Part shown: positions 8,939-17,127 of the stretch, in pieces
How positions within the stretch are numbered: the first letter of the stretch is position 1
How the letters are laid out: each line of letters opens with the position of its first letter
DNA from: Akkermansiaceae bacterium
GTDB lineage: Bacteria > Verrucomicrobiota > Verrucomicrobiia > Verrucomicrobiales > Akkermansiaceae
Length of the DNA stretch: 35,570 nucleotides
Direction: 5' to 3'
NCBI GenBank assembly: GCA_903837825.1
Contig: CAILVZ010000025.1
Span: forward strand, 1 to 35,570
Notes under the pieces: generated by a model
Databases searched by the model: none
What the model saw: only the letters and a program-made list of their open reading frames with translations
What the model was told of the DNA's origin: nothing
Program-made: the position numbers and the translations under genes

Positions 8939-9859
8939 TCACGCTTTGCGAAGTCGTGGGTTCAGGGCGATTTGGGCGAGGTCGGCAAGAAGATTTGCAC
9001 CAACGATGAGAAATCCATAAAAAAGAACCAACCCTTGAATCAGGAAAAACTCACGATCCGTTGCGGCATTGACAAAATGTTGGCCCATGCCTGGAACTTG
9101 AAAAATCGTCTCGATCACAAACGAGCCTGAAATCATCCCAGCAAAGGCTGGCCCGATGAATGCGACTGCTGGGATGAGCCCACCGCGTAGAGCATGGCGA
9201 ATGACAATCCGTGAGCTAGGTGCGCCTTTGGCTTTTGCCGTGCGGATGTAATCTTGTGAGAGCACATCCAACATCCCACCCCGAGCGAGGCGTGCGAGGT
9301 AAGCGGCATTGATCAAACCGAGGGTAAATGCTGGCAAGATCCAATCACTCGGCGATGACCACCCAGCAACATTGATCGATTTTAGGCTCAGCCCGACGGC
9401 GACCGCAAGGAGCGGACCAATCACAAAACTCGGCAAGCAAATGCCGATCATCGCACAGGTCAGGCAGATATAATCGACATAGGTGTTCTTTTTCACCGCC
9501 GCGATGACTCCTGCTGGAATTCCAATCATCAAGGCGATACTGATCGACAACAATCCAAGACTTAACGAAACAGGAAACGACTGGCTAATCACCTCAGAGA
9601 CTTTTACGCCGTCTTTTTTGATGAGATCGCCAAGATCTTGGTGAACGATTAGATTTTTGAGGTAGCGAAAATACTGGACTGGAATCGGTTGATCGAGACC
9701 GGTGTATTCCTTCATGCGCTTGAGGGCATGTTCAGGAATTGCTTTTTCTTCAGCATAGGGGCTACCCGGCATCGCGCGGACCAAAAAGAATGTCAGCGTG
9801 ATCAAAACGAACAAGGTGATGACCCCTTGACCGATGCGACTGAGAATGAGACGAATCAT
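8939..9859 (-). CDS. oppB: Oligopeptide ABC transporter permease, OppB type
   Basis: The 306-residue inner-membrane permease starts with the typical OppB segment (a membrane helix at about 9-30 ending in VRAMPGSPY). It carries the ATPase-docking loop around YIRTAKAKGAPSSRIVIRHALR and the family motif ETIFQVPGMGQHFVNA. It pairs with OppC to form the channel for peptides delivered by OppA. Its ATG lies only 12 bp after a TGA that would end oppA if the amber codon at 9971-9973 were a sense codon, compared with 111 bp from the actual oppA stop. No Shine-Dalgarno precedes it, so translational coupling to oppA is likely in the intact arrangement. Confidence 0.94.
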   Translation of the reverse strand: MIRLILSRIGQGVITLFVLITLTFFLVRAMPGSPYAEEKAIPEHALKRMKEYTGLDQPIPVQYFRYLKNLIVHQDLGDLIKKDGVKVSEVISQSFPVSLSLGLLSISIALMIGIPAGVIAAVKKNTYVDYICLTCAMIGICLPSFVIGPLLAVAVGLSLKSINVAGWSSPSDWILPAFTLGLINAAYLARLARGGMLDVLSQDYIRTAKAKGAPSSRIVIRHALRGGLIPAVAFIGPAFAGMISGSFVIETIFQVPGMGQHFVNAATDREFFLIQGLVLFYGFLIVGANLLADLAQIALNPRLRKA

Positions 9860-9871
9860 GATAGGAATGGA

Positions 9872-9970
9872 TCAACGCCCAGGGACTAGGCGGATGAATT
9901 GGTAAGGATTGTTCGCAAGGAGAAGGGGATTCCAGCCTTCCACGGACGGATGAACCAAATAATCACGTGC
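9872..9970 (-). pseudogene. Detached C-terminal end of oppA behind an amber codon
   Basis: Directly after the oppA TAG (9973-9971) the same frame stays open for 32 codons to TGA at 9874-9872. It reads ARDYLVHPSVEGWNPLL and then NNPYQFIRLVP. This closely resembles the usual C-terminal end of OppA-family proteins (pattern R-x-Y-L-x-x-P-S-V-x-G-W and H/N-P-Y-x-x-I). The TAG stands where homologues commonly have Tyr, as I recall the family, so one base change from TAC or TAT would explain it. TAG is used as a normal stop by other genes here, so genome-wide recoding is unlikely. Confidence 0.8.
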
Positions 9971-11500
9971 CTACCACCCAACGAGCAACACTGGCGTTTC
10001 ATCGACGAAAATCGATTCTGCCTGACGGAGCAAATCGAAGCGACGGCTGGGGTCTGCTTCTTGGAACGACTGCTTTAACAGTTTGACATAGGCTGGGCTA
10101 TCCCACCCCGTGAGATTATTGCCATTTCCGGGCGTCCACATTTCAAGAAACGTCAGAGGGTCGAGGTAATCACCCACCCATCCTGCAGATGCGATGTCGT
10201 AATCGAGTTCTTGCATCGCGGTAATGTAGGCATTCCATTCCTTGTTTTCGATTTCCACCTCGACTCCGAGTTGATCGCGCCACATCGCTTGGAGTGCTTG
10301 CGCTTGAGTCGCCGCGGTTTCACGGCTCGCGATGAGAATCTTCAGGCGGGGAAATCCCTTCCCACCAGGAAACCCAGCCTCCGCGAGCAGACTTTGGGCT
10401 TTCTCGATGCTGATCTTGGGTGGGTGCGGTGGCTGATAGTCACCCATTGGTGGCGTCATCGCGTAGGCGGGCGTATAGCCTCGGAAGATGCTTTCGCAAA
10501 TCGCCTTTCGGTCGATCACCGCGCTGAGCGCCTTCCGTACGCGAATATCTTCGAGTGGTTTGCGCGTCGTATTGCAGCGGAAAAAGCTCGTTCCCACGTA
10601 GAGTTCTTGGCGGAGCTCCTTCGGATTTTCCTTTTTCATTAAATCCACGATTTCGGGAGTGCAACCGTAGGTCATGTGGAGCTGGCCATCACGGAACATT
10701 CGAGACTCCGTGTAAAGGTTGCTGATCGGCAGGAAACGGATGCCATTGAGGACGACGTTCGCTGCATTCCAGTAGTAGGGATTCCGCTCCACTTCGATGT
10801 GGTCGGTAAGACGCCATGACTTCAGCTTGTATGGGCCATTTACGACGATGTTTTCTGGGCGGGTCCATGGGTTTCCGCGCTGGGCGATCGTTCCATACTT
10901 CAGAACAATGTGGCGGGGAACTGCGGTCCACGTGTAATGCTTTAGAATTTCCCTAAAGTAGGGGGTTGGGCCGCGCAGGGTTAGCTTAAGCGTTAGGTTA
11001 TCAACGACTTCAACCCCAACCGTCGAGAAGTCCTTGGTCGTTCCCTTATTGAAGTCCTCAGCACCTTTCAGGAAATAAAGCATTTCGGCATACTTCGCGC
11101 CAAGGTCGGGCGTGAGCAGTCGCTCATAGGAAAAGGCGAAATCTTGTGCAGTCACCGGAACACCATCGGACCACCTCCCGTTGGGTCTCAATTTTGCAGT
11201 CCATACCGTTGCGGTTGCATCAGGGGTGACTTCCATCGCAGCTCCTCCCAGCGTAGCGGTGTCGCGCTCGGGATCACTCGTGATCAAGCCCTCAAACAAC
11301 GCGCGCAAGATGTTGGACTCCAAAACACCAGAAACGATGTGAGGATCCAAGCCCTTGGGTTCGCTGGAATTCCCCAATAACAAGATCCCCTCACGAGTCG
11401 CCCGATCCACTTGCGTCTCACGCTGACAAGAAGCCAGCAGCAACAAGCAGATCGGCACAAAAGTCACGAATGAACAACGAATGGACACGGGAGAAATCAT
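9971..11500 (-). CDS. oppA: Oligopeptide-binding lipoprotein OppA (SBP family 5), premature stop
   Basis: This is an extracellular solute-binding protein of family 5, the periplasmic peptide receptor of the downstream OppB-OppC permeases. It begins with a lipoprotein signal; the lipobox is LLAS-Cys25 when counted from ATG 11500. An in-frame TTG at 11515 is a less likely start. Family motifs include EPKGLDPHIVSG near the mature N-terminus and WRLTDHIEVERNPYYWNA in the middle. The chain stops at TAG after TPVLLVGW (509 residues from ATG 11500), about 33 residues short of the family's usual end, and the missing segment lies intact in frame behind it. The shortened protein lacks the last segment of the fold and may be unstable. 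A sequencing error is also possible. Confidence 0.9.
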   Translation of the reverse strand: MISPVSIRCSFVTFVPICLLLLASCQRETQVDRATREGILLLGNSSEPKGLDPHIVSGVLESNILRALFEGLITSDPERDTATLGGAAMEVTPDATATVWTAKLRPNGRWSDGVPVTAQDFAFSYERLLTPDLGAKYAEMLYFLKGAEDFNKGTTKDFSTVGVEVVDNLTLKLTLRGPTPYFREILKHYTWTAVPRHIVLKYGTIAQRGNPWTRPENIVVNGPYKLKSWRLTDHIEVERNPYYWNAANVVLNGIRFLPISNLYTESRMFRDGQLHMTYGCTPEIVDLMKKENPKELRQELYVGTSFFRCNTTRKPLEDIRVRKALSAVIDRKAICESIFRGYTPAYAMTPPMGDYQPPHPPKISIEKAQSLLAEAGFPGGKGFPRLKILIASRETAATQAQALQAMWRDQLGVEVEIENKEWNAYITAMQELDYDIASAGWVGDYLDPLTFLEMWTPGNGNNLTGWDSPAYVKLLKQSFQEADPSRRFDLLRQAESIFVDETPVLLVGW

Positions 11501-11721
11501 GACAAGATGAAACAATTTTGCATTGGAATTCTTTACGAAAATCGACTTTTACGAAAGCTACTGCGCTGGAAGCTCGTCTAACATGCAATCAAGTCGAGAT
11601 ACCAGCGGCTCACAAGAACCCGCCCGAGAGAACCTAATGGTGACCCTCTCTAGATTTGTTCCTTCCAACCATACGGCTAACCCACTTACGTTCATTTCAT
11701 CAAATTTGACCAACCGAAACC
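11501..11721. promoter_or_regulatory. Divergent intergenic region oppA / GH2 gene
   Basis: This 221-bp stretch separates two divergently transcribed genes and must hold promoters for both. A nine-base direct repeat, TTTACGAAA, occurs at 11532-11540 and 11548-11556 with a 16-bp period. It could be a regulator site, though the period is longer than one helical turn. I could not assign -10 or -35 boxes with confidence. A 69-codon frame on the plus strand here shows no recognisable protein features. Confidence 0.35.
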
Positions 11722-14016
11722 ATGAGAGCTAATTTCGTCCGCCACTTGATCGTTCAGCTGACGCTTTTCCTAGCGGTGATTCTCCACTCCGGTCTTCTTG
11801 CGGACGTGCCTCGATCTGAGCACCCACGTCCGGATCTGCAGCGGAACTCTTGGCTTAGCCTCAATGGAGAATGGCAGTTTGAGGTGGATCCGGCGGGCGA
11901 TGGCGATACGCGAGGCCTCACCAGCGGCAAGGCGTTGAGTCAAAAAATTGTGGTTCCATTTTGTCCGGAGAGCAAACTTTCAGGTCTTGGGTTCGGTAAC
12001 ACCCAGAAGTTAAAATACGTATGGTATCGCCGAGACTTTGAATTGCCCCAAGACATGCTAGGTAAACGAATCAAGATCCACTTCGGGGGGGTCGATTACC
12101 AATCGTGGGTTTACATCAATGGCCAACTTGCAGGAACGCATATTGGGGAAAGCGCCAGTTTTGATTATGACATTACCGGGTTCCTCACTCAAGGGAAAAA
12201 CGAAGTGGTTTTGAAGGTAAAGGATGACATGTGGTCGGGGCTTCAACCCTGTGGCAAGCAATCGGAGGATCAAAGCTACAGTTGCTTTTACACCCGCACC
12301 ACGGGTATCTGGCAGTCAGTTTGGTTAGAAGGCTTAGGCTCTTCATTCATTGAGAATTTTTCCTTGGTCCCGGATCCCGATCATTCACGGGTAATCATTC
12401 ATACAAAAATCGATGGGCAGGACCAGGGGCTGACTTTGACAGTGGGTGCCTATGCCAATGGAAAAAGGGTCGGTTCCGAAACGGTGGCGGCAGCAAATCA
12501 AAATTCGCTTGTCATCAATCTGAAGGAAAAATTTCTTTGGGAGCCTGGGGCGCCATTTCTGTATGATCTCAAATTCTCACTTTCTAATGGATTGAAGACG
12601 GTGGACGAGGTCACGAGCTATTTTGGGTTAAGAAAGATCACGATCACGGGACGCAAATTTCTAATCAATGACAAGCCGGTATTCCAGCGGCTGATTTTGG
12701 ATCAAGGTTTTTATCCGGACGGACTTTGGACGGCTCCGTCTGATCAGCAGTTAGAAGATGACATCCGCATGAGCATGGCGTGTGGATTCAATGGCGCGCG
12801 ACTGCACCAGAAAGTTTTCGAGCCCCGCTTTCTTTACTGGGCGGATAAGTTGGGTTACCTCGTCTGGGGTGAGTATCCGAATGCTGGCTATGGCAACCAA
12901 CGTGAGGGGTTTTCTGCCGTGGTCAACGAGTGGACTGAAATCCTCATCCGAGATCGAAATCACCCATCCATCATCGGTTGGTGTCCATTCAACGAAAATT
13001 TCGAAGCAAGCGGTGAATTGCAAAAGATGGTTTGGAATACCACGAAGGCGATCGATCCGACCCGTCCAGCGCTGGAATCAAGCGGTTGGACACATACCCT
13101 CATCCACCCTGAATTGAGAGACGCGCATGATTACACGGAAGACCCCGCTCAGTTGAAGAAGAAGTGGGCAAACTATTTCAATACACCGCAAGAACGCCCT
13201 AAAGCACCCATTCGTTACACCGGACTCGTCGTAGCTGCAAGCGACCTTGGCGTACCATTCATGGTCAGCGAGATTGGTGGAATTGGCTGGGGAACTACCG
13301 GCGGCTGGAGTTACGGAAATGGCCCAAAAACTGAGGCTGAATTTTTCGCCCGGTATCAAGGAACGATTGATGCCATGCTCGACAATCCAAATCTCTTTGG
13401 GTTTTGTTACACCCAGCTAACGGACATCGAGCAGGAAAAAAATGGGCTTTATGAATACGGACGGACGCCAAAATTCGATGTTAAAAAGTTGCATGAAATC
13501 ACGTCTAGAAAAGCTGCGTATGAGCGCAATGAGCCAGATGCGCCACAACCTTCGAAGTTCAAGATAGAGCCTAGGTGGAAGATTCTAATCGGTGCGGTTC
13601 AAGATGGAGATTTGTGCAGACCCTATCAATATACGACCGAGAAGCCTGCCAATGGCTGGATCAATACGGAATTTGACGACACGAAATGGATGAATGGACG
13701 TTCTCCGTTCGGAAACGAAATTGATGGAGTCCGGACCTCTTGGAAATCCAAGGATATTTACCTCAGAAACACTTTTCAATATGATGGTGAGCCACTGAAT
13801 ACGGCTGGGTTGGTGATTCGGTATGATGAAGACACAGAGGTTTATATCAATGGAGTTCAGGTTGCTGAGTTCAATGGATTCATTGGAAACTATCAGCTGA
13901 AGTTCATCACTGACCGGTTGCGATTGATTGTAAAACCCGGAAAAAACACCATTGCACTGCATACCCATCAATCATTCGGCGGCCAATACATCGATGTGGC
14001 TCTCCTCGTGAACTAA
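11722..14016 (+). CDS. Secreted glycoside hydrolase family 2 protein
   Basis: The 764-residue protein begins with a signal peptide (hydrophobic residues 9-27). It is followed by a GH2 sugar-binding jelly roll (about 35-200; NSWLSLNGEWQFEVDPAG), an immunoglobulin-like GH2 domain (about 205-310) and a TIM-barrel domain (about 315-620). Both catalytic glutamates are visible: the acid/base Glu425 in WCPFNEN and the nucleophile Glu517 in VSEIGG. The last 130 residues form an extra beta-rich domain with VYINGVQV, similar in style to the N-terminal sugar-binding domain. GH2 includes beta-galactosidases, glucuronidases and mannosidases; the substrate cannot be fixed here. The start follows no Shine-Dalgarno. 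It is not in an operon and converges with the SDR gene 20 bp downstream. Confidence 0.9.
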   Translation: MRANFVRHLIVQLTLFLAVILHSGLLADVPRSEHPRPDLQRNSWLSLNGEWQFEVDPAGDGDTRGLTSGKALSQKIVVPFCPESKLSGLGFGNTQKLKYVWYRRDFELPQDMLGKRIKIHFGGVDYQSWVYINGQLAGTHIGESASFDYDITGFLTQGKNEVVLKVKDDMWSGLQPCGKQSEDQSYSCFYTRTTGIWQSVWLEGLGSSFIENFSLVPDPDHSRVIIHTKIDGQDQGLTLTVGAYANGKRVGSETVAAANQNSLVINLKEKFLWEPGAPFLYDLKFSLSNGLKTVDEVTSYFGLRKITITGRKFLINDKPVFQRLILDQGFYPDGLWTAPSDQQLEDDIRMSMACGFNGARLHQKVFEPRFLYWADKLGYLVWGEYPNAGYGNQREGFSAVVNEWTEILIRDRNHPSIIGWCPFNENFEASGELQKMVWNTTKAIDPTRPALESSGWTHTLIHPELRDAHDYTEDPAQLKKKWANYFNTPQERPKAPIRYTGLVVAASDLGVPFMVSEIGGIGWGTTGGWSYGNGPKTEAEFFARYQGTIDAMLDNPNLFGFCYTQLTDIEQEKNGLYEYGRTPKFDVKKLHEITSRKAAYERNEPDAPQPSKFKIEPRWKILIGAVQDGDLCRPYQYTTEKPANGWINTEFDDTKWMNGRSPFGNEIDGVRTSWKSKDIYLRNTFQYDGEPLNTAGLVIRYDEDTEVYINGVQVAEFNGFIGNYQLKFITDRLRLIVKPGKNTIALHTHQSFGGQYIDVALLVN

Positions 14017-14036
14017 CAAGGTCGGCGGCAATAAAT

Positions 14037-14690
14037 TTACGAATCCAATGGCACTCGACTGTCCAATTGAAATTGTTGGCCTGAGGTGTAGGGCAATCGT
14101 TCATGGAGATAGCGAATAAATTCAGCAACGGCTTTCGGTGTGTTGAATTGTCCCAAAACATGGTCTGTTAGAATTTCGTGTCGCCGTTTTGTCGATACGG
14201 TTGCCGTCATTTGAGTCTCAAGAAACCCTGGGAGGATCGCATTCACTCGGATTCTGTTTGCGCCATGCCGCCTAGCCAAATCCTTGGTGAGTCCTAACAA
14301 AGCCGCTTTCGCGGTGGCGTATGCAGCTTGACCGATCGGTGGATGAAGTGCGGAATAACTCGAAATAAAAATGATGTGACCTTCCCCTCTTTCCATCATT
14401 TTTGGTAGTGCGGCATCGGCACAGGTCTTCGCACCATAAAAATTCACCTCCATCACTTGATCCCACGAATCTTCAGTCATTCGTAAAATGGGTGCATCGT
14501 GTGTCAGCCCTGAGGCACAGATCAAAAGATCCACATTTCTTGATTCAAAGAATGTGCTGACCGATTGGCGTTGAGTCACATCTAAGGTATGGCGGTCTGG
14601 GTGTGCGATCCCCCAATTCGGATCATCAAATGCCGCGGTGATGGCTTTCGCCAAACCGCCAGCGCCCCCAGTGATGACCAGATGATTCAC
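14037..14690 (-). CDS. SDR family oxidoreductase (FabG-like)
   Basis: The 217-residue cytoplasmic protein is a classical short-chain dehydrogenase/reductase. It has the dinucleotide-binding TGGAGGLA at residues 7-14, Asn83, Ser111, Tyr124 and Lys128 as the catalytic tetrad (YATAK), and the later PGFLETQM segment. It is slightly shorter than the usual 240-250 residues, mainly because the region after strand beta-1 is compact (no Arg-rich NADP motif is visible). The start is GTG 14690. Substrate unknown; 3-oxoacyl-carrier-protein reductase activity is possible but not shown. It stands alone. Confidence 0.88.
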   Translation of the reverse strand: MNHLVITGGAGGLAKAITAAFDDPNWGIAHPDRHTLDVTQRQSVSTFFESRNVDLLICASGLTHDAPILRMTEDSWDQVMEVNFYGAKTCADAALPKMMERGEGHIIFISSYSALHPPIGQAAYATAKAALLGLTKDLARRHGANRIRVNAILPGFLETQMTATVSTKRRHEILTDHVLGQFNTPKAVAEFIRYLHERLPYTSGQQFQLDSRVPLDS

Positions 14691-14998
14691 AATTGGAGAA
14701 GTATCTAAGGATCATTCAACCCACAAGTCTCGGGACACGAAGAACTCGGGAAAAGCTTGTGAATATCTTGTGATGCCTTGAGTGAAAATGTCTTTTAGGC
14801 AAGGCGATGAAAATTAGTTGCCAGATCGTACAGGATGATTACCAAGTTATTCTTCCCGTGGAACGCTTGAATTTAATAGGTGGAACAGACAAATCCCGAG
14901 GTTATTTACACTATGAAGAAGATGATCTTATGAGTTCAAAAATGAAGAATTCATCAAGAATAGTGCTGGGGAAAAAATTAGACTTCGGCACGCGAACG
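14691..14998. other. Intergenic region with no convincing gene
   Basis: These 308 bp lie between the SDR start and the terminator of the pyruvate dehydrogenase E2 gene. A 71-codon plus-strand frame (14807-15022) matches no family I recognise, has no good ribosome site and ends inside the terminator hairpin, so I do not call it a gene. The SDR promoter should be here but is not evident. Confidence 0.4.
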
Positions 14999-15035
14999 AA
15001 AAAACCCAGTGCGCTTTGGTAACACACTGGGTTTT
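14999..15035 (-). terminator. Rho-independent terminator after the E2 gene
   Basis: AAAACCCAGTG (15001-15011) and CACTGGGTTTT (15025-15035) form an 11-bp stem with a 13-nt loop. Read on the minus strand, the stem runs into six T residues, a textbook terminator located 24 bp after the E2 stop codon. Confidence 0.9.
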
Positions 15036-15058
15036 CATGAAGCATCATAGTTGGCGGC

Positions 15059-16366
15059 TTAGAGTAGCATTAAAGCGGGTTGTTCGAGGAGCTTTTTGAT
15101 CTCTGACAGAAATTGGGCAGCAACCGCTCCATCAACCACGCGGTGGTCACATGACAGGCCGAGGTTCATGCGCAGACCAGGAACGATATGGCCATTTTTC
15201 ACAATTGGTTTCTCGATGGCCGCACCAACGGAAAGGATCGCAGCTTGTGGAGGATTTACGATGGCATCAAATGATTCAATTCCCCATGCACCTAGGTTCG
15301 ATACGGTAATGGTTCCTCCGTCGAATTCGTCAGGCTTCAGTTTTTTGTCTTTGGCTCGAACGGCGAAATCTTTGACTGCTCTAGATATCGCGAGAAGTGA
15401 TTTGGATTCTGCCTCTTTGATGACAGGGGTGACCAGACCATCTTCGACGGCGATCGCTACCGATAGCCCAACGTGTTTGAATTTAACGATGTGGTCACCT
15501 GCAAACGATGCGTTCACTGCCGGTACGGCTTCAGTCGCATTGATGACTGCCTTCAGGATGAAATCGTTGACGGAGTATTTGTTGCCGTGGGTTTGCTCGG
15601 CTTGAGCGTTTACCTGTTGGCGAAGCGCCATCAATGGTGCAGCGTCCACCTCGAGGTGGAGGTAGAAGTGAGGAATCGTGGTCTTTGAGGTGAGGAGGCG
15701 AGATGCGATGATCTTGCGCATCGAGCTGAGTTGGACTAGCTCGTCTCCGTCTTTGGCGACAGGCTGAATTGCCGATGGTGCTGGAGCACTTGGTGCTATC
15801 GGAGTGGTTGTTTTGGATTTGAGGGAAGCGGTGAGTGCTGCCGCTGCACTTGCCTCAGCGGATGGGGCCGCAGCTGGTTTTGAGCCCGTTTGAGGGCCTG
15901 AGAGCACATCGGCTTTAAGGATGCGTCCTGATGGGCCGCTGCCTGTGAGCTGGTTTAGGTCCACACCAAGGTCTGCGGCGATTTTTTTCGCGAGAGGCGA
16001 TGCCTTGACGCGGTCGCCTGTTGGTGTGGTGGTTGTCGTTACGGCAGCAGGTGGCGCTGCGGTTTCAGTTTTCTGAACTGGTGCGGAAGCAGCAGCGGTC
16101 GCGGCTGGGGCACTAGGGGTTGCGGTGGAGTCACCATCAAGGACGGCGAGAACTGCACCAATCGTGGCTTTTTCGCCTTCCTGAATCAGGATTTCGGTGA
16201 TGGTGCCATCGTCAAATGCTTCCATCTCCATGGTTGCTTTGTCAGTTTCAATCTCGGCGAGGATGTCTCCGATTTCGACAGAATCTCCGACTTTTTTATG
16301 CCATTTGATCAGGGTACCCTCGGTCATCGTATCCGAGAGTTTAGGCATTTCGATATTCACAGACAT
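15059..16366 (-). CDS. pdhC: Pyruvate dehydrogenase E2, dihydrolipoamide acetyltransferase
   Basis: The core of the pyruvate dehydrogenase complex, about 435 residues. It has one lipoyl domain (1-78, lipoylated Lys43 in TDKA), an Ala/Pro/Thr-rich linker, a peripheral-subunit-binding domain (about 119-155), a second linker and the catalytic acyltransferase domain. The active-site motif is DHRVVDG (His408, Asp412). I place the start at ATG 16366 because the lipoyl domain begins there; the frame is open 93 codons further upstream, but that part crosses a terminator hairpin and has no domain character. It is separated from E1 by a small lipoprotein gene with a terminator, so it probably has its own promoter in 16367-16447. 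E3 is not nearby. A 2-oxo acid other than pyruvate cannot be excluded. Confidence 0.95.
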   Translation of the reverse strand: MSVNIEMPKLSDTMTEGTLIKWHKKVGDSVEIGDILAEIETDKATMEMEAFDDGTITEILIQEGEKATIGAVLAVLDGDSTATPSAPAATAAASAPVQKTETAAPPAAVTTTTTPTGDRVKASPLAKKIAADLGVDLNQLTGSGPSGRILKADVLSGPQTGSKPAAAPSAEASAAAALTASLKSKTTTPIAPSAPAPSAIQPVAKDGDELVQLSSMRKIIASRLLTSKTTIPHFYLHLEVDAAPLMALRQQVNAQAEQTHGNKYSVNDFILKAVINATEAVPAVNASFAGDHIVKFKHVGLSVAIAVEDGLVTPVIKEAESKSLLAISRAVKDFAVRAKDKKLKPDEFDGGTITVSNLGAWGIESFDAIVNPPQAAILSVGAAIEKPIVKNGHIVPGLRMNLGLSCDHRVVDGAVAAQFLSEIKKLLEQPALMLL

Positions 16367-16447
16367 GGTAGTATTAGGAAGTGGACTCGGCGGAGGATGG
16401 GGAAATTGCCAACGATTTCCAACCTTTTTAGTAAGCGATGTGGAAAC

Positions 16448-16481
16448 AAAAAAGCGCGAGGAGGTGATTCCTCCGTCGCGC
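16448..16481 (-). terminator. Rho-independent terminator between lipoprotein gene and E2
   Basis: GCGCGAGGAGG (16454-16464) pairs with CCTCCGTCGCGC (16470-16481) apart from one bulged G, leaving a 5-nt loop. On the minus strand the stem is followed by six T residues (16453-16448). It ends the small lipoprotein transcript 25 bp after its stop and insulates the E2 gene. Confidence 0.9.
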
Positions 16482-16506
16482 TGGGTTGAATCGACCGCGT
16501 GGCCGG

Positions 16507-16911
16507 TTATGGAGCGATTTTTTTCATCGTCGGGATTAACCCGAGATTGGGACTTCCGTTTGATCCTTGGGTGCTCGACATTGCGATGGTGGCTGCGGAG
16601 GTGGTTCCACAAGCGTCCGACGTTGTGCAGTAAAAGTGAAAGCACGCGGAACGAGGCACGCGGACCCGTTTGGTGACCGTTTTGTAGCGTGGGACCTTTT
16701 CCTCAACAAATTCGGTCATGCCACTTTTGCCGCTTTTTGAATCCCCTGGGCAATTGATTTCTCTGCGGATGATGTCGTAGCTGCAGGTTTTCACTTGGCG
16801 GGTTTCAGTCCGGTATCCAGCACTCTGGTTGGACACGTCAAACATCGAGCACGAGCATAAGGGTCCGAAAACAAGGGCGACGAGGGGGGTGATAACGACG
16901 AGGTTTTTCAT
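16507..16911 (-). CDS. Small Cys-rich putative lipoprotein, unknown function
   Basis: I do not recognise this 134-residue protein. It begins with a short positively charged start and a hydrophobic stretch (residues 4-18) leading to Cys19 and Cys21, a plausible but atypical lipobox. The mature part has five further cysteines (43, 54, 90, 95, 101) and many Arg, Lys and Val residues in alternating patterns (KVPRYKTVTKRVRVP), which suggests an exported beta-rich, disulphide-containing protein. In-frame ATG 16920 is an alternative start; the frame is open to 16956. It sits between E1-beta and E2 of pyruvate dehydrogenase but has its own terminator, so the location may not mean a shared function. 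Confidence 0.65.
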   Translation of the reverse strand: MKNLVVITPLVALVFGPLCSCSMFDVSNQSAGYRTETRQVKTCSYDIIRREINCPGDSKSGKSGMTEFVEEKVPRYKTVTKRVRVPRSACFHFYCTTSDACGTTSAATIAMSSTQGSNGSPNLGLIPTMKKIAP

Positions 16912-17127
16912 GGTTTGCATTTTAGGGGGGTGATGCTGAACCTGCCTCACATGCAACAGCAGGAGCTGATGCTTAAGGCGATAATGACTGCAACAAACAG
17001 ATAAGATAGACGGATCAGCATGTTTGAGAATCTAGAAAAAGATTCCGTTGATTGCAATCAAAAATGGCATCGAGGACGCAGTTCGCCCTTGGGGTTAGGA
17101 AACCAAAAAGACGCGCCTAACGTAAAA

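Noticed and set aside
9971..9973. Genome-wide reassignment of TAG, or pyrrolysine
   Set aside because: Other genes here (CheB-CheR fusion, lipid kinase, oppC) stop at TAG, and no readthrough element is evident.
11523..11732. 69-codon plus-strand frame before the GH2 gene
   Set aside because: It has low-complexity polar composition, no ribosome site and no family, and it overlaps the GH2 start.
14807..15022. 71-codon plus-strand frame
   Set aside because: It has no recognisable family and no ribosome site, and it ends inside the strong terminator of the E2 gene.
16367..16645. N-terminal extension of E2 by 93 codons
   Set aside because: It crosses the terminator hairpin and part of the lipoprotein gene and lacks domain features; the lipoyl domain begins at ATG 16366.
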